Part shown: positions 10,441 to 21,290 of the stretch, in pieces
Layout of the letters: every line of letters starts with the position of its first letter
How positions within the stretch are numbered: position 1 is the stretch's first letter
NCBI GenBank assembly: GCA_964034945.1
Contig: OZ035960.1
Span: forward strand, 49,207,002-49,271,001
Direction of reading: 5' to 3'
Length of the DNA: 64,000 nt
Origin: Chrysopilus asiliformis
Taxonomy: Eukaryota > Arthropoda > Insecta > Diptera > Rhagionidae
The notes under the pieces: generated by a model
Database searches by the model: none
Seen by the model: only the letters and a program-made list of their open reading frames with translations
Told to the model about the DNA's origin: nothing
Position numbers and translations under genes: made by a program

Positions 10441-11874
10441 GTTTTGAAATAAAATCTGCATGCTTTGGCGATAATTTATTTTGCCTATATTCTAAAATCC
10501 CGGTTTTATAACTTCAAACTAATTCAATATTTGATCTAATATTTATACAATTGCCGTAAATAATTATGTTACATTCGAATGTACCTATCCCCATAATTTG
10601 CACATTTTACAAAACAAATACAGACACATGGTTAACAAGTGTATAGCAATAAAAGTCTATATAGGAAATCTACAACAAAATACTGAAACTATCATCTAAA
10701 CAGCACCTAAGTTACTCATTTGGAATAGTCAAATAGTGCAATTATAACGTTTCCAGCATCTGACGGTGATTATTTCGTACTTGTGCAGCTTTTGCTACCT
10801 TGGAAAATGGGAAATGTATCATGCAGGGTCTGGTATAGTGCACATTGATCATTTCATAGTATCACAATAATGACTGTGACTACCCTCCTATCATCCCATC
10901 TGCCGTCCCTTCTCACTGCACAATTTTCATAGTAATATCTGTAACCAACAATCCTCTGGCTGATGTCCTTGCTGTGTCACCCTGTTTGAAATATACTATT
11001 ATTATTCTCCCCTCCTGCTTTCAACGATCCCAGATCCCACTTTAGTCCTGGGAGACCTCAGAAGAAACGTGGAACGATGACGCAAGGTGGTTTCCACAGA
11101 AAAACCTTCTCTTTTAGCAGGGAACAGCCTCAACATCATTGCTTTTCCATTTGATACGGCAAAACGGCCACCGTCGTCCTCGCCATTGTCCCGGACCCCA
11201 ACCAGGAGTCATTCCAGGCCTAATGTATTTCATATTTATTTATTATTTATCGGCCATTAACAGCATTGCTCGTTTATTGGAGTAATTAATGGTTATTTTA
11301 GGATAAAATGTCGCTGTGTCGCGTCGCGAGTCTCTGTTGCTCTTGCAACGGGAGTCGCGTGTCCCCATTTCAGGAACATTTTCCCAAACGAAAGCGGCTG
11401 TGGAGTCGGAGGTGCTGTTATGAGATGGATGGCAAATATAAAATTCCAACTTATTGGGGATGTAAGGAAAAATTCTGGAGATGGGCGAAGGTATCGTATC
11501 GCCGCGTGGAAACTCTGCTGGAGTCAGTCAATAGTGCGGAAAAAATCTAGAGGAGATCGACGGTGAATAAATAGAAAACGTAGCAAATCGGGCTAGCCAA
11601 GGAATAGCGTTGAAATATCTGGATGTGTTTTCTTAAAATTTGGTAACATCTATCGCAACGACTCCCTAAGCGTTGCGATGTATCCGCGACCTCGCGAACA
11701 TTCCCATAAATTTTGTTTATTATAATTGCGCTAAATTTATTATAAATTTACTTTGGAATCACATCCGAAGAAATCAGGGAATGGCGGGAACAGAGTAAAA
11801 ACTGCCTCATTCTATAACTATTCTGTATTTTCGGTTTTCTCATGCCTTTGCTTCGTAAATGGTATTCGCAAATA
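10441..11874. other. Gene-free stretch, locally GC-richer
   Basis: The section 10780-11580 is less AT-rich and has open frames on both strands (for example 11308-11550 plus, 11243-11449 minus). Neither shows a recognisable domain, signal or splice context, and they overlap each other. No repeats were found. Confidence 0.35.
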
Positions 11875-13424
11875 CAGGGTGACGAAATTGGAAATACACT
11901 AATTTTTGTTTGATATGTCTTGTATCCAAAAAGTATTTATGTCGACCGCTAACGTCACTGTTGTCATAAATCTTGCTAGAAGTATTTCCAATTTACGTTA
12001 CTGTTTATGGAAAAAAGCGGATTTTTTCTTAATAGAGTAGCTTTAAAGAGTTTTGTTTTTATATTTAAAGCAAAAACGATATTTTATTTTGCAATTTTTC
12101 AGATAACTTTTTATTTTAGTTTTTTTGATTTTTTATTTTTCTGATCTTCAGTGAAAGTGATTTAAAATTTCGGTAACAACTTTAGTCCAGTTGGCTGAAT
12201 GGTTTTCGGGTTTTAATTTCTGAAAGTAAGGTCAGGCTTTTTTTTAGTTCAAATATTTGTCAACCTTTTTCCATTTTTATTGAAAAACTGCCAAATTTGT
12301 ATACTGAATTAAAGATCAATAGGTTTACCGCAACATTTTATAATATTTTTATCATTTTCAAAAAAGTTCGGAAAAACAAAGTGGAAAATCTTAGTCAAAA
12401 AATTCCAGAATTCGAGCGTTTTTTAAAGGTAGCCACACCAATTTAGACTTTTTTCATTATATACAAAGGGCTCATATTTGCATTATTATTATTTATTTTT
12501 ATTTCATAATCTTTTGGTTGAAAGGAGGAAGTGAAAATTGGTTGGATGTCTTTAAATATCGCTCAATGCCCATTTGTTCTTTGAATTCAACATACATTCT
12601 TTTATAATCGCACATCTACTGTTATAACCGTAAAACAAAGTGTCGGTGAAGTTTCACACTGTTCCAACACAACACACTTTATATTTTTATCAAAATATAC
12701 AATTTTAAAGGAAATTTTTCTTGAAACTTTAAAATGATAATGGGAAAACTTTTGGTGTACTTTTTCGTGCACTTTGAAAGTTTATTTTTTTTTTTGCAAT
12801 TTTTTTTTTATTTTATACTTTTTAGTCTGCGAATAGTGATATCTTGCCTTTGAGATATCCTTACGGGCCCTTTAATTTTAGAATTGGATTCAGCGACTCC
12901 AAAAACCCCAGAAGAGTTTTTTTCCCGGAAAATTTGGGGAAAAAGATAATCACGTTATCCTTACAGGACTTTCCATAGTCCTTACAGACTTCTAACGTCA
13001 GAATCGGATTCCGCGACCGCAAAAACCCGGAGATAAGAATTTTTTCCGGAAAATTTGAGCCAAAGGATAGTCACGTCATCCTGGCAGGTACTTCCGTAGG
13101 ACGAAGTAGTGAAAATATTGTGTTGTCACCAGAACTACACAATGTGACAAAATTTCATCTTCCTAGGTTGCATAGTTTCGGAAATATGAGCTTTCAACGA
13201 TTTGAAAATATAGCGACAAAGCCACTTAATTGAAAGTATGTAATAAAGCCTGTAAATTCAATTCAGTGGCCAGTAAAAGTTCCGTGAAACGCGCCATAAA
13301 ACACTTAAAATGGGAAAAATGATCGTTTGTGTTAGTCTTTAAAATTAGCATCCAGATTTCCAAGTTTTTATATTTCACACTTTAACAATACAAATGTCAC
13401 CAATGTTTTATTTCGCACACCCTG
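11875..13424. mobile_element. TA-flanked DNA element with CAGGGTG inverted ends
   Basis: CAGGGTGACGAAAT at 11875 and, on the minus strand from 13424, CAGGGTGTGCGAAAT form about 15-bp inverted ends with one indel. Each is flanked by TA (11873-11874, 13425-13426), as in Tc1/mariner elements. The 1550-base interior has no intact transposase. It includes an imperfect repeat of roughly 100-120 bp at about 12855-13100 with phrases such as AATC(G/T)GATTC, CAAAAACCC and ATCCTTAC; this module also occurs inside the Helitron at 60266-60781 and near 62770. The interior may therefore be nested foreign repeat. Confidence 0.6.
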
Positions 13425-13426
13425 TA

Positions 13427-14256
13427 TTTTGTGATATTTCTTTCCCTTATAAGACTTACGTGTGTGAGTATTACAGCGAGTATATTTTGGTAAATTCGAC
13501 TTGTGCTAAGTTTTCCTCATACTCGTCGCGTTCACCTGTTTTGAGTGCCATCCGACTTGTACCTATTTTTGCAAGATTATGTATAATTTGTCCCAGCTTT
13601 GTTATTAGATTTTATTTATTATATGTTGAGGATTTGCGCTTGGAACCAGAAACTATGGAAGCTTTGCACCTACATTCCACTTTCGTCTTTACCTCCCTTA
13701 TAAATACATATTATTAAGTCGGTTGATTTCACTTTTTAATTAATTTATTTGTTATTCGAGCATAAATAAATAATAATAATAATATAGTCACATAGTCTCA
13801 TATTGTAATGCGGTAAAATTGAAACTAACTCGTAAAAGTTATGGTAGAATATTACGATATTGCACTATTGGGTCATATATGGTAACAATGATCCTGGAAC
13901 GAGGATAGTTTTTGGATTGGATATTATGCTAGTTAAATGCTGAATATATAGTTTGGATTAATTTACTGATATGATTAGCTTGTGTTTTTATGGGCAGTTT
14001 AATCTGTGAATGATGAAAATATTAAGCACTTTACTTGTTTATTGGAAATTACTTATTAATGCCAATTTTTCAAATCCCATGTAACATTATTCGGTTAGAG
14101 GCATTAATAGCAAATAACAATCATTATACCTTTATTAATGGCTACCAATCTAGGAAACTATACTGAATTTTTAATACTCTTTTCACAATTTCAAATAGCG
14201 AGATTTTAGAGACTAATGTACAAAAATCGACAAATAGGTTGGTGCACGTTTTTTTT
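13427..14256. other. AT-rich stretch, nothing firm
   Basis: A 107-codon ORF at 13394-13717 starts inside the preceding element and runs through its edge, so it is unlikely to be a gene. A short AATAAT tract lies near 13770. No terminal repeats were recognised. Confidence 0.4.
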
Positions 14257-14795
14257 ATACCCGTATGGTGAAACTAAAGAGTATATTAAATTTGCCTTAC
14301 CGTTTGTAACGCCGAGATCTCGTCATCACACACAAAAATGAATTACACCAGTGTGTTTAGAATGATAAAAAAAATTGAATTTCGCATGTCCGTCCGTCCG
14401 TCCGTCTATCGCGCGGATTGCGGGCGCATGGATTGAGCTAGAGACTTTAATTTTTACGCAGATTCGTTTTTCGTAAAATGCAAGGCTAAGTTCGTTAATG
14501 GGCAAAAATTGACCATTATGGGGCGGGGGGTGGGGGGGGTTGGGGGGGAACCCCCCATACGAACGAAAACGTCTCAAAAACGATTCATCTTATCAAAAAA
14601 GGTTTTTTAGGATATGATTCTACATAAAACTTTCGTACATCAAAATCTGATTGGAATAAATTTTAAAAAATCTTGTTGAAAAGTTTGACTTCAAACTGGA
14701 ATTTTGATACAACTGTTCGCCGTCAATCACCATACGGGTTTTCAATAATTGCCAGATTGGCAATCATAGCTTTTGTTATGTTTTTTTACTGAGGC
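14257..14795 (-). repeat. Family F1 repeat, reverse orientation
   Basis: ATACCCGTATGGTGA at 14257-14271 and TCACCATACGGGT at 14727-14739 are the inverted ends. All F1 landmarks appear in reverse: CGTTTGTAACGC, CATGTCCGTCCGTCCG, TTCGTTAATGGGCAAAAAT and a G-rich tract at 14521-14550. The conserved flank TTGCCAGATTGGCAATC and AGCTTTTGTTATG follows to about 14795. The 83-residue minus-strand reading is a repeat artefact. Confidence 0.75.
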
Positions 14796-16754
14796 TGAGT
14801 TTTTTAATACAATCACGAAGGTTGTCACAAAAAATGACAAATTTTTCGTGTGGTGTAGTTTAAAACAGTATATTGAAAATTTATACCTTTAAGGATTAAT
14901 CAAAACCATCAGAAATTTGTCAGATTTTATTAATGAAAAGAATTTGGAAAAAATTAAAAAAAAAACTTTTATCCACAAAAGAATCTATGATTGCTTAATT
15001 ATTTTCCCAGATACATTATGACGCACAAAAATTGTTGCATTTTGGTAAGTCTTGCAAGGTAAGTCTTGTCAAATATTTTTGAAATATTGAGAAAGAAAAG
15101 TCTGCGTAACCGACCTTCATTCAAATCCTGTAAGCCTGCGTGGAAGCTGGCAAAGCAGGCTCTGATGACGGTGAGCCAGCTTTCCATACCAGAAACAGGC
15201 TCCTGATGGGTTTTCAGGGCAGACATGTCCGACCTGTTGGGGGGAAATTTGGATGTGAAAACATCCGCAAAAATAATATAATTTTGTTGTTTTTTGGAGA
15301 AATTCCAATAGGATAACCTTCATTAGAGATATATCTGTGACTTAAGAAAACATTCCTAGAAAATACGCAAAAACGTCAATATCATATGTTTTCCAATTAA
15401 ACTGAATGATTTAGAATATTTTGGAATTTTGATTAAAAATTATTCAGGTCTACCCTCGGATTGATTTAATGACAGACTCCAGTCTTAAGGCACAAGTTTC
15501 GATGAATATTCAGAAAACCACAAGCAATTGTCATAAATTATGCCATATGACTCCCTAAATCTTCAATTTAAAAAAAAAATCTATTTCAACATTTCAACCG
15601 ATCGGTGCCAGTTTTGTGATGTGAAGACTAGAAATTCGGGAAAAAAATAGATTTATAATAACCGAAATTAAAAACAGAGAAACATTCTTAGGTTTCTTCA
15701 ACAAGAATAACGAAATAAAATACTATGAAAATATCAAAAAGTTACCCACATTCAGAATCACCAGAAGAAAAAAAAACACACACACAGCTTTAAGCCTAAA
15801 ATGAACCGGATGATGGCATTTGAGAGAAATAAAGAGACGAATACGAAGCATAACACACTATAACGACAGATGGACATTAATTTTAAAAGGAAAAATTATA
15901 AAACAGCAATTAGCATAATTTTCCAATAAATTAATTTGATTTATTGAAAACTGAATAAAATAAAAGATGAAAACACCAGCAGCGGCAAACGACAAAATCG
16001 AAACAAGTCTTTCATCTTAATATTCGTAGATATGTTAACCCGCCAGTCCACAATCTACATTTACATACAAAACAAAACACGAAAATAAAAGTTGAACAGA
16101 AAAAAAATCTTAAATCAACGAATTTAAATATCCAAATATAAAAGTTGTACCGAATTCGAATCATAGATGGATTGGATGGATGCTGGACAGATTTCTTTTG
16201 ATTTCTTTCAGCAAAGACTTATTCAATAGTGATCTGAACTAAATATATGTTGTTGATTTCTGTATTCTTACATTCCACAAAATTTTTATGTGTTTTATAA
16301 TCAAGTAAAATTGAAGTAATTTTTATCAGAAATGTGGTTGAAAATTACAATTAAGTGGTTTTTTTTATATATGTAAATCGATTTGAAAAGTCAAGGGATC
16401 TTATAAATATAATAGGGGATTGACTACATGGGAAAAAATTAGATTCATTACCGAATTTTCCGGTGAATCTATTCGACATGGATGGCAATATATGCAACAG
16501 TGCGAGTTTTTGTTCTGGTCCCTACAATAACTTTCAATGATCAATGAAAAACCTTCTTCTCTTAAATGGAAATACAACGAAACAGTCCAACCCATAATTG
16601 CAGAATTCCAGACATTTTTGGGAATCAGTCCAAATATTTCCAAGGCAGGAAGAAACTTTGCCTATTTTTTATTGGAATGCGTCCAAGAATATCTGATGAT
16701 GAATAGCACATGATTTTCTTATACAAAATTTACGTGTGGGCAAATTTACACTAT
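14796..16754. other. AT-rich gene-free stretch
   Basis: A slightly GC-richer patch at 15100-15260 gives a minus-strand ORF with a faint zinc-knuckle look (see rejected items). The rest is AT-rich with A tracts and a CA run at 15778-15787. No ends or arrays were recognised. Confidence 0.35.
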
Positions 16755-17420
16755 ATCCCGACGAATAAAATATTAGTTTGTACATATAAAAACATGAATT
16801 TTTATTTTACAAAATCTGAAATATGTCGATAACGGTAACAGATATAAATTAGGGCAAAAATGTAGAGAATTTAAATATCTTTAATTATTCCTTTAACCGT
16901 TTTCGCAAAAATCTATTTTTTTTACCTTTTAAAGAAAATATCTCAATAACGGTAAAAGATAGCGCATAACACTATGAACCAAAATTGTGAAAAATACCAT
17001 TCTCATTAATTTATCTTTGCATAAAACCAGCAAAAAATCTTAATAAATAACGGTATATCTCGTTACCGGTTTGAGGTATCGAGTACTAGTACAAGACAAA
17101 AATGTGGGAAATTTTATTGTATTCAACTTTTGTCATACATAAAACTTCTGAAAAACGAGTAGTTTCGGAGTAAATCGCGAAAAACGAAATTGGGATTTTT
17201 TAAAAGTAGTCATTTTGGATACTTCCGGCTAACGGATTTCCACCAAAAATTGATAAGAGCGTCCCATTCCAGGACCAAACATTCCTGTAAAATTTCATGG
17301 CTCTAGCTCCATTGGTTTTTGAGAAATCTTGCAAATAAATAAACAGACTAACAGAGAGAAAGACATTTTTGTAATACTGCTTCAATCGATTCGGGAAATA
17401 TCTTTTAGGCAAAATTAAGA
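16755..17420 (+). repeat. Dispersed repeat family F2, copy 2
   Basis: It is co-linear with 9861-10440 (landmarks given there) but is slightly longer in the middle, where a second 'ATATCTC.ATAACGGTA' segment is present. The repeated phrases on cycling 'CTCGATAACGGTA' suggest an internal duplication ancestral to the family. There is no coding capacity, and the CTAG-type end is not preserved. Confidence 0.65.
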
Positions 17421-17828
17421 GGTTTAAATAAAAACAAAATTAATAAATTTTGAAATACTTTTTTCAACTTCAACTTGACTGTAAAACATTAATAATTGCC
17501 TTCTACAAACATGTAGCAACACTGGCTAATAAACAATTCAAACTCGACTGATGTAGTTCGGTTAGTTTTGTTGTATTTTTGGTATTTAAGCATCTTTCAT
17601 TTAATTTTTTTGTTCACGACATATTAGGATTTTGTATTCCATCTTCATTTTTTTTGGATCAAAGTAGTCAAAGTTGTCATCAAATTTGTTTTTATGTTTG
17701 TCAAACGATTGATCATGCTGAAATCAAATTTCGCTGGACTAAATGTCTTAAATGTAAATTTATAAGGCGATTCATATATTTTCATATATTTCAGTCTTAT
17801 ATCTATAATTAAATTATCTATTGAATTA
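17421..17828. other. AT-rich stretch, nothing recognised
   Basis: The small ORFs on both strands overlap and have no features. Confidence 0.45.
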
Positions 17829-17918
17829 CAGTGTTTCCCAACCCCGAGTACGCGGGCTAGTTCTAGGGGGTACACGATATTTTGAAAACAAAATGGCGGC
17901 AATCAAGTCTTGAAAAAG
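17829..17918 (+). mobile_element. hAT-type left terminus, CAGTGTTTCCCAACC
   Basis: The 15-base start CAGTGTTTCCCAACC, then GAGTACGCGGGC and AGGGGGTACACG, is the typical look of hAT (Charlie-like) terminal sequences. No matching right end was found; the element is interrupted immediately downstream by other insertions. The would-be target duplication is TTGAATTA (17821-17828). Confidence 0.45.
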
Positions 17919-18260
17919 TAAAGGTAGAACCTGAATCGTACATCGATGCGTCCGTCACATTGACAGGTCGAGTAAAATCAACGGGATGCTATGAGTACCG
18001 CATAGAGTAGGTCGAATTTCTACTTTTACATGCGGCAACGCACAGAAATGTCATTTCCCAAAAAAGTTTGTTTACGATTTAAGCAATTTAAGTATGGAAC
18101 AAATTGAAAGTAATTGTTTCGACGATAAACTAATAGAAGAAGTGCAAAACAATGAATTAACTCCAGATTCGTTGCCGTACCCAACTGTCACCGCATCGAA
18201 CTGTCAACCGGACGCACGCATGACGGACGCATCGACGTACGCTTCAAGTTCTAGCTTAAA
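17919..18260 (+). mobile_element. Long-TIR MITE with small ORF, copy 1
   Basis: It begins TAAAGGTAGAACCTGAATCG and ends with the inverted counterpart ...AAGTTCTAGCTTAAA. The terminal repeats (about 60 bp in copy 2) are partly deleted on the left here. Compared with 22922-23306 it lacks about 39 bases after GCTATGAGTAC. An ORF begins with ATG at 18094 (MEQIESNCFDDKLIEE...) and reads into the right terminal repeat; copy 2 carries nearly the same ORF. The target duplication is unresolved, with TAAA-like bases at both edges. Confidence 0.7.
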
Positions 18261-18266
18261 CAGTAG

Positions 18267-18933
18267 CAGCCTTATTAATAAAAAATCCCTAACACGGAGA
18301 TAACTCATGTGCTCACTAACTCCGAGATAGCAAACTTATCCATTAGATAACTATTCTTATTAATAAAAAATTTTCCTCCGTATAATAGCTAACTCGTATT
18401 TTATTTAAAAATTTAGCTGGAATACGGCAACCCTTGTGCCGAATTGTACCAAAAAATACGAAAATCTTTTACATTTAAGTCAAATTTTGGTTTTTTAAAT
18501 CCGTTTCCTTGGAGACGATATTAAAATAAGTCATATTTTGGTTTTTTAAATCCGTTACCTTGGAGACAATATTAAAATAGGAGTGAAATTAGTGTTTTCA
18601 TTTTGATTGTGATTGACTGCAAAGTAATTAAAAATGGAAAATTTAAAAATTAAACGAAAGCGATCAGAAAATTGGTGTTCAAGTGATAAGGTAATATAAT
18701 ATAACAACATAAATTGCATTTTTTTAATGGATCATTGCTTCTTCCAGTCTTTTTTGCAAGAGTTATGCGCCGTCAAGAGTTATCAACTCCTTAACTCGAG
18801 GAAATCGGTATGTTAGCTAACACAGAGTTAACTAACGTCAGTTAACTCTTAAAATTTTTTATTAATAAGAATTTCGAGTTATCCACTGCGTAAACTATTG
18901 ATAAAAATTAACTAACGTTTATTAATAAGGCTG
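18267..18933. mobile_element. PIF/Harbinger-like element with 3-bp duplication
   Basis: The inverted ends are CAGCCTTATTAATAAA at 18267 and, on the minus strand, CAGCCTTATTAATAAA from 18933 (16 identical bases), flanked by TAG at 18264-18266 and 18934-18936. A second ATTAATAAAAAATTTT/TTATTAATAAGAAT pair lies inside each end. A 3-bp duplication and a Myb-like coding remnant inside (18634-18816) point to PIF/Harbinger. At 667 bp it is too short for an autonomous copy. Confidence 0.65.
18634..18816 (+). pseudogene. Remnant of a Myb/SANT-like transposon protein
   Basis: Exon 1 (18634-18690) starts with ATG and encodes MENLKIKRKRSENWCSSDK up to a GTAATA donor. A 57-base intron ends in CTTCTTCCAG, and exon 2 (18748-18816) continues in phase with SFLQELCAVKSYQLL and stops at TAG. 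A basic KRKR segment followed by W..SDK..LQEL is what one expects at the start of the Myb/SANT or trihelix protein that PIF/Harbinger elements encode beside their transposase. The rest of the domain is gone. This is inference from a short match. The two splice sites in correct phase support a real origin. Confidence 0.4.
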
Positions 18934-19062
18934 TAGATGTCTTTAATTTTTATGAATAAACTAATCTATCAGTAATGTAAGTTTGAAAGTGTGGCGAATC
19001 GTTTGGAGCTATTTGGAACACTCTGAAATCGGGGCATTCTTTAAATCATAGCACATTCTGGT

Positions 19063-19767
19063 CAGGGATCTCACAGTCTAATCAGGCAGGATCGGGTAGA
19101 TCCATAAAGAGAGTGGAGTAGATTTGGGGGTTAGCGGAGTAGATTTAAAAAAAAAATCAGTATTTGGATTATTATGACTTCTGAAACAAAAATTAAGTTT
19201 TCTTATCGTTTTAGGTCATTGTTTTCAACTAGATACTCATATATATATATATATACAAATTGCATGAACTACAATTAATAACTAGATGAAAAATTTCCAA
19301 AGAAACATACTTTCTAAATTAAATAAACTTGTTTATTCAACAATCAAAACGAAAATAATGAGTGGTTCAAAAGTTATGAGGGAAGGACGCACAAACTTCG
19401 AGCCAAACGCATATACCATCTCCGTGGTAAAAAGAGGTAAAAAGAGGTACATTTCGTTGCAACTAACAGGCTATTATATTTAGTAAAAAATTTTGTCCAA
19501 ATTTACATTTGGTTAAGGTTAATGCATTACTTATCTTAAATATTCGTATGATCGAGAAAACTTATTTTCAAATAAGTAAATGAGTTACAATAGTCGTTGA
19601 GCATACTGTTCTAAAGCAAAAAACTACTAGATCATAAAAAAGTGGCCAAAATGTCGAAAAATATAGTAAATGATCCAAAGCGTAGTAGATTGGGCTAAAT
19701 TCGGTACAGTACGGAGCAGGTCAAATCGGAGTAGATGTACTCCGATCAGAATAAATGCACATCTCTG
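19063..19767. mobile_element. hAT MITE (CAGRGATGTG family), copy 1
   Basis: The right end on the minus strand reads CAGAGATGTGCATTTA. The left end, CAGGGATCTCACAG, is more diverged. Flanks ATTCTGGT (19055-19062) and ATTCTGAT (19768-19775) match in 7 of 8 positions, as expected for an aged hAT duplication. Several GGAGTAGAT and ACTCCGAT words lie near both ends. The family identity is confirmed by copy 2 at 23836-24368. It has an interior of about 330 bp, with a TA microsatellite near 19240, that copy 2 lacks. Confidence 0.75.
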
Positions 19768-19775
19768 ATTCTGAT

Positions 19776-20319
19776 CCTTCCCTAATATTTTTCATAAACA
19801 ACAGCCTCTATAATCGCGACACCTCAGAATAGGGAAATGAGGTCATGAAAATCATAAAAAAATATTTATATAATCGGGAAAATTCACAATATTTTTGAAC
19901 ACGGGCATACGGGGATTTACTGGTTTGAAGTAATTAGCATTTGATTTTAGGAATTCACTGTTAACTTGAAACGGAAGTGCAATCTTAGCACATTATGAAT
20001 GAATTACGTTTGCATGTAAAAATTGATTTATTAAGATTCAAAAAATGTATTTTTGCTATTCTGTCTTCAGGGAGTTAGATTCTTACGCATGAGAAGTTAA
20101 GGTCAATATTTGGTTGCTTCGATTATATATACATATTTTTGTTTTTCGTATTTTATATATATATATTTTTTTGATATTTTTGGTTACTTATAAAAAATGC
20201 ATTCCAAGCATAAATATGAGACTTTCGTTATCTAGAATTTTTTGCAAAACCAAGACGTATGCTCATGCATTCCAAGACGTATGCTCATCCTAGTTTTACA
20301 CCCGATATATTCAAATGTA
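19776..20319. other. AT-rich stretch with TA tracts
   Basis: It contains a TA-rich run at about 20155-20168 and a short duplicated phrase CCAAGACGTATGCTCAT at about 20251 and 20272. No gene was seen. Confidence 0.45.
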
Positions 20320-20448
20320 CAGTGCCAATAAATCGGTATTATTGAAATATACACTTAATTGTTTTTACAGAAAAAATATGATTTTATGATATTTTTTCTG
20401 TAAAAACAATTAGATGTATATTTTAATAATACCGATTTATTGGCGCTG
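20320..20448. mobile_element. 129-bp near-perfect hairpin MITE
   Basis: From CAGTGCCAATAAATCGG at 20320 the sequence folds back on itself almost completely to CCGATTTATTGGCGCTG at 20448, with a loop of about 8 bases near GATTTTATG. Arms are about 60 bp with few mismatches. CAGTGCC ends and a TA on the left side suggest a Tc1/mariner-type derivative, but the right flank reads TT, so the duplication is not proven. Confidence 0.75.
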
Positions 20449-20576
20449 TTAATTAATTAATTTTGAGCAGGCCCGATTCTATATTTTCCGTCAAAGCGAA
20501 TACAGTGGTCAATGTGTTGTTTAATTAAATAAAAACAAAAAAAAATAAACACAATTGAGAGGAATTGAGCAGCAGT

Positions 20577-20741
20577 ATGTTTGAATCGAAACAAAGCAAA
20601 GCGAAGCAACAAAAAATTAAATCACTCGACGAGCTCAACTCAGCAAAAATGGTGAATGGTAGCCCCACCTTTGACGAGGGCGGCGCTACTGTAGCGCAGC
20701 AGCTGTCCGTCTTCCGATTAAACCAGTTTTCATTTTCATAG
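20577..20741 (+). CDS. Small ORF in candidate 5' exon, 54 aa
   Basis: ATG at 20577 is followed by 54 codons: a lysine-rich start (MFESKQSKAKQQKIKSL), then DELNSAKMVNGSPTFDEGG and QQLSVFRLNQFSFS. The composition looks like real protein. It ends with TAG at 20739-20741, yet the frame stays open for another 38 codons (serine/asparagine/lysine-rich, to TGA at 20856). The GTAAGT site at 20812 would cut this extension. It may be an upstream ORF, the N-terminus of an isoform, or a chance reading of a purine-rich leader. I do not recognise the family. Confidence 0.3.
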   Translation: MFESKQSKAKQQKIKSLDELNSAKMVNGSPTFDEGGATVAQQLSVFRLNQFSFS

Positions 20742-21081
20742 TCAAAGAGAAGCAGCAGCGACCACAATCCAGCCATCGACAGAAAATCCAGCAGTAGCGA
20801 CAACGACAGCCGTAAGTTTTTCACGGCAAAAACTACAAAAGTCGACATCGAGAAGTGAAATGAGCGCGAAATTTTACAACGCATTCAACATACACCAGTG
20901 AATCGATTCTAGCACACCAGTGCAATTAAACAGTGGAACAAAACTCCCAAAGTACTTGTCAGCAGCCGGCGTTTCACCCCAGTGAATCAAGAAATATGCA
21001 CGATGCGATGATTCCGTAGGAAGAAGAGTGACAGCGCAACTGAACTGCCATGACGAGTTAGACGAGTGTGAGTTAATAGAA

Positions 21082-21213
21082 ATGACAAGCAGTGCACCCA
21101 CACAAAGCAACCACCACCACTACACCCGCGATATTATTGGGGATAGTGACTGCGATGGCCCCAATCGCCAGCACACAAAACGAATGAAGAAACTGATACG
21201 TCAAGATGAGTGA
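21082..21213 (+). CDS. Small ORF in candidate 5' exon, 43 aa
   Basis: ATG in the context AGAAATGA opens 43 codons (MTSSAPTQSNHHHYTRD..., ending KRMKKLIRQDE) and stops with TGA. The frame is open upstream for some 35 codons, back to a TGA near 20980, including CHDELDECELIE, so it could also be the 3' part of an internal exon. It is polar, with a basic end and no membrane or signal segment. Nothing identifies the family. Its value is mainly as evidence that the block is transcribed. Confidence 0.25.
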   Translation: MTSSAPTQSNHHHYTRDIIGDSDCDGPNRQHTKRMKKLIRQDE

Positions 21214-21290
21214 TTGACAGGCGAGAACGCCATTAAACAACGACGGACCAACTTTGTGGCGTCTAGGCGAGACAAGTGTAAACAGTGCAA

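Larger units (their letters stand above)
20480..21290 (+). other. Candidate 5' exon(s) of a host gene
   Basis: This block differs sharply from its AT-rich surroundings. It is rich in CAGCAG, GACAAC, AACAGTG and CAAG words typical of insect leader exons, contains small ORFs at 20577-20741 and 21082-21213, and has donor-like sites GTAAGT (20812) and CAAGTGAGA (donor at 21291). No repeat ends were found. The sequence just downstream is again AT-rich and intron-like. I infer an untranslated or partly coding first exon of a plus-strand gene whose main coding exons lie beyond the window or far downstream. No promoter motif could be assigned with confidence. Confidence 0.35.

Noticed and set aside
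13394..13717. 107-codon plus-strand ORF
   Set aside because: It crosses the right end of the TA-flanked element and shows no motif.
15117..15323. Zinc-knuckle-like minus-strand ORF (CFWYGKLAH, then a C)
   Set aside because: One of the three required cysteines is a tyrosine, spacing is off and nothing retroviral-like surrounds it. Too weak for a gag remnant.
20525..20884. 119-codon minus-strand ORF
   Set aside because: It is the antisense of a purine-rich plus-strand leader, giving L/S/F-rich nonsense.
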